NCBI GenBank assembly: GCA_013331515.1 | Contig: DUGG01000064.1 | Coordinates: 1 to 11,115 of the forward strand | Direction of reading: 5' to 3' | Source: Candidatus Woesearchaeota archaeon | Lineage (GTDB): Archaea > Nanobdellota > Nanobdellia > Woesearchaeales > UBA10216 | Length of the DNA stretch: 11,115 nt | In this document: positions 7,343 through 11,115 of the stretch, one piece after another | Numbering within the stretch: position 1 is the stretch's first letter | How the letters are laid out: each line of letters opens with the position of its first letter | Notes under the pieces: model-generated | The model's input: only the letters and a program-made list of their open reading frames with translations | What the model was told of the DNA's origin: nothing | The model's database searches: none | Translations under genes and position numbers: made by a program

Positions 7343-7364
7343 GTTTTTCCCTACCGATTCTGGA

Positions 7365-8399
7365 ATGAAATTAATAAGGAAAGACTTGAAGAATGGCAGG
7401 GTTGTAGTGCAGCCACAGGGGCTGGACGATCTCTGGCTGCTCAGCCGAATGATAACGAAAGGCGATGCGGTCACAGGCAGGACTACAAGAAAGGTCCGCC
7501 TTGGTTCGTCAGAGGAAGCAGTCAAGAAGACATACATCCTGTCAATACTGGTTGAGGAAGCAGAATTCAAGGACCAGGCACTGAGGGTAAGCGGAACAAC
7601 CACAGAGCCAAAAGACGATGTGCCTAAAGGGGCGCACCATGCGATAGCTGCCGAACCTGGCGATGTGCTCACAATAGTCAAGGAGAAATGGCAAAAATAC
7701 CAAATTAACCGGCTGGAAAGCGCAACCGAAACCCAGCTAAATGCACTGATAATTGTTTTTGACAGGGAAACTGCGCTGTTTGCCTCTCTCAAGCGCGAAG
7801 GTTATGAGCTGATAGCTGAGCTGAAAGGAAAGGTAAGGAAGAAAGACTATGACACCGCGGTAACCGGAAACTTCTACAAGGAAATCATAGTTGCAGCGAG
7901 GGAGTATGATGAGCGAAGACACCCTGACCGGATAATTGCTGCCAGCCCGGCATTCTGGAAAGACGAACTCATGCACGAGCTGGCAAATGATGCAAAGGCA
8001 AAAGCCCTTCGGGAGAAGATTGTTCTCGCGACATGCAGCAGCGTCAGCCAGAACGCCATTGACGAAGTGCTCAAGAGGCCTGAAATGGAGACCGTGCTTG
8101 CAACAGCAAACGCGGCAAGGGAGCTAAAGCTCGTGGACGAGCTCATGATTGAAATATCGCGGGAAGGCAAGGCGGCATACGGCAAGAAGGAAGTGGAAAA
8201 CGCTGTTGAGGCAGCGGCCGCGGAAAAGCTACTAATAACAGACGCCATGGTTTACAACAACAAAAGCAGTGAGGCCCTCCTGAAAAAAGCCGAGGAAAAA
8301 GGCGCGAAGGTGGTCGTAATAAACTCAGAGAACACGGCAGGCCAAAAACTAGACGCGCTGGGGGGGATTGGAGCCATGCTGAGATACAGAATATCCTAG
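7365..8399 (+). CDS. pelA: Protein pelota homolog (Dom34), ribosome rescue and mRNA surveillance
   Basis: Pelota enters the A site of stalled ribosomes and, in archaea, works with aEF1A and ABCE1 to split them in the cytoplasm. The 344-residue length is typical. Domain 1 (about 1-130) begins with the family hallmark MKLIRKDLK and continues through DDLWLL and EPGDVLTI. Domain 2 (about 131-255) contains the LIIVFDRETALFA strand. Domain 3 (about 256-344) is the eL30-like fold, ending in ENTAGQKLDALGGIGAMLRY, which matches the conserved C-terminus. As expected for pelota, and unlike aRF1, there is no GGQ motif. An in-frame ATG at 7341 would add eight residues but lies inside the TATA box and breaks the family's N-terminus, so 7365 is chosen. 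The TATA spacing suggests a leaderless mRNA. It is divergent from the envelope cluster and convergent with the acyl-CoA synthetase. Confidence 0.97.
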   Translation: MKLIRKDLKNGRVVVQPQGLDDLWLLSRMITKGDAVTGRTTRKVRLGSSEEAVKKTYILSILVEEAEFKDQALRVSGTTTEPKDDVPKGAHHAIAAEPGDVLTIVKEKWQKYQINRLESATETQLNALIIVFDRETALFASLKREGYELIAELKGKVRKKDYDTAVTGNFYKEIIVAAREYDERRHPDRIIAASPAFWKDELMHELANDAKAKALREKIVLATCSSVSQNAIDEVLKRPEMETVLATANAARELKLVDELMIEISREGKAAYGKKEVENAVEAAAAEKLLITDAMVYNNKSSEALLKKAEEKGAKVVVINSENTAGQKLDALGGIGAMLRYRIS

Positions 8400-8413
8400 T
8401 CAGCATTCCCTCA

Positions 8414-8418
8414 TTTTT
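8414..8418 (+). terminator. T-run terminator candidate after pelota
   Basis: A T5 run begins 15 nt after the pelota stop codon and is the first T tract on the plus strand. It fits archaeal T-dependent termination; evidence is weak because the tract is short. Confidence 0.3.
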
Positions 8419-8464
8419 CGCTGTGTATAGAGAACTTTGCTATAGAACCGGGATATTTGATGTG

Positions 8465-8513
8465 AAAAACGAGTCCGAAAATCTGCGTTTAAGCAATGAG
8501 CCGCAGATTTTCG
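8465..8513 (-). terminator. Perfect 12-bp inverted repeat plus T5, likely terminator of the acyl-CoA synthetase gene
   Basis: CGAAAATCTGCG (8476-8487) and CGCAGATTTTCG (8502-8513) are exact reverse complements separated by 14 nt. On the minus strand the stem starts directly after the TGA at 8514-8516 and is followed, 6 nt on, by T5 at 8469-8465. This has the form of an intrinsic terminator for the minus-strand gene. It could also block convergent transcripts or protect the 3' end. Confidence 0.55.
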
Positions 8514-10706
8514 TCAGTTCCTGCCTTTCCGGGCGCCTGTGGATTTCCGCAACTTTTTCCTGTCATTGCCCTTCTGAGCAGGAGGTTCAATGCCTGCCAG
8601 GTAATTCCCCCGCTCAATAAGCGCCTTGATGGCAATGACAGCCTTGCGTATGTCATTGAAGTCCGGGATGTGCCTGTTGTCAAGGTAGTGTATGCCCTTT
8701 CTGCTGAATCTGCCTCCCATAAAGCAGCTTATTACCGGCTTACCCGGAAATGCGGCATGGGCGTCAGCAATGGCCTTGGCATCCAGCACAGGATTAGTCA
8801 TGGCCTGAAGGGTTTGTATGACTATGACGCCGTGAATGCCAGGCTCCCCGAGCATCGCGGCTAATGCAAGGCCGAAGCGGTCTGGCATGGCATCGCCAAC
8901 AATGTCAAGAGGGTTTCTCCTTGAATAAGCAGGGTGCATTATGCCGCTCTTGTCCAAGGTTTTCAGGGCGTCCCTGCTTAACTGCGGGAGTTTAACCCCC
9001 AGTTCATCACAGTAGTCAGAGCATATAACGCCACAGCCGCCGCCGTTCGTAACTATCCCCACGCCGTTGCCCATGCATGCCGGTTGCTCGGCAAGCACCT
9101 TGGCAAGGTCAAAAAGCTCCTCGACCGTGCAGGCCATAAAAGCCCCTGCCTGCTCCACTGCAGCCTCAAAAATCCGCGCCCCTCCAGTTATGGATGCGGT
9201 GTGGGTGGCTGCAGCGGCGATGCCTGAAGCAGTCCTGCCGCCCTTGAGGATTACGACCGGCTTTCTGGCAACAAGCGCACGGAGCTTTTCAAAGAAATCC
9301 CTCCCGTTATTGAGACCCTCGGTGTAAAGGGCGACTGCCTTTGTTTCAGGGTCGTCTGCAAGAAACCCAAAAAAGTCGCAGCAGTCCAGCATGGCCTTGT
9401 TCCCATAGCTGATTATGGTGCTGAACCCATATCTTGACTGGATGGCCCAGTCAATCACGCTGTCAGCAATTGCCCCAGACTGGCTCACAAAAGCAACCCC
9501 ACCCTTCGGCGGCATGCTTGGCGCGAAGCTGGCATTAAGGCTCTGCGATGGTCTTATGAGGCCAAGGCAGTTAGGCCCAAGCAACGGAATCCGCGCCTTT
9601 TCAAGCTTCCCAGCGATTTTTAGCTGAAGCCGCCGCCCGTTATCATTGAATTCGCCAAACCCTGCGCTTACTATGATAACAGCCTTGACTTTCTTCCTGA
9701 TGCATTCATCCACTACTCCAGGTACGGTATCGTGAGGAACTGCAATAATAGCAAGGTCAACCGGCTCAGGCACCTTAAGCACAGAAGGATATGCATTGAT
9801 GCCAAGAACTTCCGTTGTGAATGGGTTGACGGGGAAGATTTTGCCGAGAAACGGCCTGCAGTATTCGCAGCGGTGAACGCAGCCAACAGTAAGGTTGCGC
9901 ATTATTGACTGGCCGACAGAATCAGGAGCCCTTGACGCCCCTATGACTGCTATTGATGATGGAGAAAAGAATCCATTCACCGCGGATGATTTCCAGCCGG
10001 TATGCTTCACTTGAGCAGGCCGCCAGGCAAGCACTGCCCTGGCATCAACAGCCGAAACCGTTCCAGTATTGATGTCAAGCATCAAAGGGTTGACATCAAC
10101 CTCCGAAATTTTCGAGGTTCCGGAAACCAGTTTTGAAACGGCAACAATTGCTGCAGCGAGATTTAGCGCCAAAAGCCCGCAGTTTTCCAAAGCGGAAAGG
10201 CGCTTCCTGTAAAAAGCAGTTTCCGAAACCATCCTTAATGCATCCCTCTCATTAACTGGGCAAAGCCGCATTGCAAAATCATCAACCACCTCGGCAAGCA
10301 CGCCGCCACCGCCGAAAACAACAATCGGGCCAAATGATGCATCGTTCCTTGCCCCAACAAAGCACTCCAGCCCCAGATTCTCTGGTTGGATTGCCACGAT
10401 AAGCTTCCGCTCTATTGCACCTTTCCTTGCAAGCGCAGAATGAGCCGCCTCCAGCTTCCTGAACGCCGCCACGAGCATTTCGGCCTTCTCGACTCTCACC
10501 ACAAGGCCTCTTGCGGCCTTATGAATTGCGCTCCCCCTAACAGGGGAAGAAACAACCTTGACAAAAGCAGGAAAGGCAATCTTCGCTCCGGCCTTGAGAA
10601 ATCCTTTTTCATCTTGTGCAATGGCGGTTTCGCAGAAGTTCAACCCGGCACGTTTCAGCAGCGCAATCGCGTCCGAAAAAGATAAGCAAACTGTTTTTTC
10701 CCGCAT
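8514..10706 (-). CDS. acd: ADP-forming acetate-CoA ligase, fused beta-alpha form
   Basis: This enzyme makes ATP: acyl-CoA + ADP + Pi gives acid + ATP + CoA. The 730-residue protein joins the two subunits found separately in Pyrococcus. Residues 1-228 are the ATP-grasp beta part, with His62, the FGPIVVFGGGGVLAEV motif (125-140) and VDVNPL (203-208). Residues 244-700 are the alpha part: CoA-binding Rossmann motif SIAVIGAS (251-258), LGPNCLGL (376-383), VSQSGAI (407-413), and ATHTASITGG (500-509), whose His502 should be the phosphorylated catalytic residue. Substrate is probably acetyl-CoA, but other acyl-CoAs are possible. Oddities are the beta-first order, about four extra residues before His62, and an insertion with three cysteines at 276-283. 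The C-terminal 30 residues are basic and look like a non-catalytic tail. The ATG at 10706 is about 28 nt from a TATA box with no Shine-Dalgarno, consistent with a leaderless mRNA. It is divergent from a TrmB-family gene. Confidence 0.93.
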   Translation of the reverse strand: MREKTVCLSFSDAIALLKRAGLNFCETAIAQDEKGFLKAGAKIAFPAFVKVVSSPVRGSAIHKAARGLVVRVEKAEMLVAAFRKLEAAHSALARKGAIERKLIVAIQPENLGLECFVGARNDASFGPIVVFGGGGVLAEVVDDFAMRLCPVNERDALRMVSETAFYRKRLSALENCGLLALNLAAAIVAVSKLVSGTSKISEVDVNPLMLDINTGTVSAVDARAVLAWRPAQVKHTGWKSSAVNGFFSPSSIAVIGASRAPDSVGQSIMRNLTVGCVHRCEYCRPFLGKIFPVNPFTTEVLGINAYPSVLKVPEPVDLAIIAVPHDTVPGVVDECIRKKVKAVIIVSAGFGEFNDNGRRLQLKIAGKLEKARIPLLGPNCLGLIRPSQSLNASFAPSMPPKGGVAFVSQSGAIADSVIDWAIQSRYGFSTIISYGNKAMLDCCDFFGFLADDPETKAVALYTEGLNNGRDFFEKLRALVARKPVVILKGGRTASGIAAAATHTASITGGARIFEAAVEQAGAFMACTVEELFDLAKVLAEQPACMGNGVGIVTNGGGCGVICSDYCDELGVKLPQLSRDALKTLDKSGIMHPAYSRRNPLDIVGDAMPDRFGLALAAMLGEPGIHGVIVIQTLQAMTNPVLDAKAIADAHAAFPGKPVISCFMGGRFSRKGIHYLDNRHIPDFNDIRKAVIAIKALIERGNYLAGIEPPAQKGNDRKKLRKSTGARKGRN

Positions 10707-10730
10707 GGCAGCTAAAATGGCTGCAAAATT

Positions 10731-10741
10731 ATTTAAACCTA
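10731..10741 (-). promoter_or_regulatory. TATA box of the acyl-CoA synthetase gene
   Basis: On the minus strand TTTAAAT (10737-10731) is preceded by the purine-rich ATAGG. Its centre is about 28 nt from the ATG at 10706, so transcription should start at or next to the start codon. A small inverted repeat, GCAGC (10708-10712) and GCTGC (10720-10724), lies between the TATA box and the gene and might be an operator. Confidence 0.6.
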
Positions 10742-10742
10742 T

Positions 10743-10776
10743 CCCCGCAAAGAAGCCAGGGGCATAACCTGCGGGG
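10743..10776. repeat. 34-bp inverted repeat midway between divergent TATA boxes, candidate operator
   Basis: CCCCGCA (10743-10749) and TGCGGGG (10770-10776) are perfect 7-bp reverse complements with a 20-nt spacer. The repeat centre coincides with the midpoint between the minus TATA box (10731-10737) and the plus TATA box (10783-10789). Both arms end 5-6 nt from a TATA box, a position from which a bound dimer could affect TBP/TFB on either side. Confidence 0.45.
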
Positions 10777-10789
10777 CAAAGCTTAAATA
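10776..10789 (+). promoter_or_regulatory. Upstream promoter candidate for the TrmB-family gene
   Basis: GCAAAGC followed by TTAAATA (10783-10789) is a good BRE plus TATA pair. It would start transcription near 10812 and give the regulator a leader of about 88 nt. Confidence 0.45.
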
Positions 10790-10843
10790 CCTGTTCTATG
10801 ATGGCAATTAGTATTGTTTACCGGGGTGAAGTTAAAAAACATA

Positions 10844-10855
10844 ACATATTAATAG
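10844..10855 (+). promoter_or_regulatory. Proximal promoter candidate for the TrmB-family gene
   Basis: The AT-rich ACATATTAATAG would place the transcription start near 10876 and leave a short leader that carries the ribosome-binding site. It is a less clear match than the upstream box. Confidence 0.35.
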
Positions 10856-10887
10856 TAGTGTTGTTAAGTCACTCCTGAAAAATTGTT

Positions 10888-10895
10888 GGAGGGTG
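10888..10895 (+). promoter_or_regulatory. Strong Shine-Dalgarno of the TrmB-family gene
   Basis: GGAGGGTG ends 4 nt before the ATG at 10900, with the GGAGG core 7 nt away. It settles the start and shows that this gene, unlike several neighbours, has a leader. Confidence 0.75.
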
Positions 10896-10899
10896 TCAA

Positions 10900-11115
10900 A
10901 TGATAGTCAAAGAAGAATTCCTAAGCAAGCTACGCACTTATTTCTCGCTTAACCTTTATGAAGTCAAGATATGGACTGCGCTTCTCTCAAGAGGAGTGGC
11001 TACCGCAGGCGAGCTCTCTGACATTGCCAATGTGCCGAGAAGCAGGAGCTATGACGTTCTTGAAAGCCTTGAGAAAAAGGGATTTGTAATCATGAAATTC
11101 GGCAAGCCAATCAAG
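10900..11115 (+). CDS. TrmB-family transcriptional regulator, N-terminal part (cut by window end)
   Basis: Only the first 72 codons are present and no stop is reached. They form a winged helix-turn-helix of the TrmB type. The first helices contain LNLYEVKIWTALLSRG (17-32), and the motif ATAGELSDIANVPRSRSYDV (34-53) holds the turn and recognition helix, followed by LESLEKKGFV. TrmB proteins are archaeal regulators, often of sugar uptake and central carbon genes, that bind near TATA boxes and respond to small molecules through a C-terminal domain not seen here. Its divergence from the acyl-CoA synthetase gene, with a shared inverted repeat in between, makes control of that gene and of itself a reasonable guess. 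Paralogs are common in archaea, so the ligand cannot be named. Confidence 0.88.
   Translation, partial: MIVKEEFLSKLRTYFSLNLYEVKIWTALLSRGVATAGELSDIANVPRSRSYDVLESLEKKGFVIMKFGKPIK

Noticed and set aside
7341..7364. An in-frame ATG eight codons upstream of the pelota start
   Set aside because: It overlaps the TATA box and adds residues before the conserved MKLIRKDLK start of the family, so it cannot be in the expected transcript.
7196..7792. A 198-codon open frame antisense to pelota
   Set aside because: It is Ser-rich, has no recognisable motif and overlaps both the well-supported pelota gene and the divergent gene's 5' end; it is a shadow frame.
8455..8515. Possible box C/D guide RNA in the convergent gap
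   Set aside because: TTGATGT resembles box C only loosely and no box D (CTGA) is placed correctly; the perfect hairpin explains the region better.
8423..8620. A 65-codon plus-strand frame starting in the gap after pelota
   Set aside because: It runs through the perfect inverted repeat and into the synthetase gene in antisense, with no ribosome-binding site and no similarity I recognise.
10798..10878. A 26-codon frame before the TrmB gene, possible leader peptide
   Set aside because: Its start lies only about 15 nt from the upstream TATA box, before the expected transcription start, and it has no ribosome-binding site.

Overview
The window looks like a piece of an archaeal chromosome of moderate GC content. 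The evidence is a canonical pelota gene, an ADP-forming acetate-CoA ligase, a TrmB-type regulator, and promoters with purine-rich BRE plus TATA boxes. Several TATA boxes lie only 25-28 nt from the start codon, as in leaderless archaeal transcripts. The poorly characterised envelope proteins and the fused ligase fit a DPANN-like lineage (Diapherotrites, Micrarchaeota or Woesearchaeota type). That placement is an inference from style, not a database match.

Layout, left to right. A minus-strand membrane-anchored surface protein (40-1143) and a plus-strand secreted CARDB-type protein (1251-2915) diverge from a 107-nt region with two TATA boxes. The two proteins share a Trp/Cys-rich module and so probably descend from a common building block. 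A minus-strand cluster follows, read from 7311 down to 2918: a single-pass protein with a mostly beta ectodomain, a polytopic membrane protein with a large hydrophilic C-terminal part, and a lipoprotein whose start overlaps the preceding gene. The cluster diverges from pelota (7365-8399, plus), and one near-palindromic TATA element lies midway between the two start codons. Pelota converges on a fused beta-alpha ADP-forming acyl-CoA synthetase (8514-10706, minus); a perfect 12-bp inverted repeat separates them. The synthetase diverges from a TrmB-family regulator cut off by the window end (10900-11115, plus). A 7-bp inverted repeat lies exactly midway between their two TATA boxes.

How the genes may work together. 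The five unrecognised proteins all appear exported or membrane-bound, so two thirds of the window probably serves the cell surface. Pelota is the conserved ribosome-rescue factor. The synthetase would turn acetyl-CoA or another acyl-CoA into acid plus ATP, typical of fermentative archaea, and the divergent TrmB protein is a reasonable candidate regulator of it. I see no tRNA, rRNA, CRISPR array, transposase, integrase or other sign of a mobile element. The most interesting leads are the shared module in the divergent pair, the uncharacterised envelope cluster, the bidirectional TATA box, and the altered loops and cysteine-rich insertion in the synthetase.
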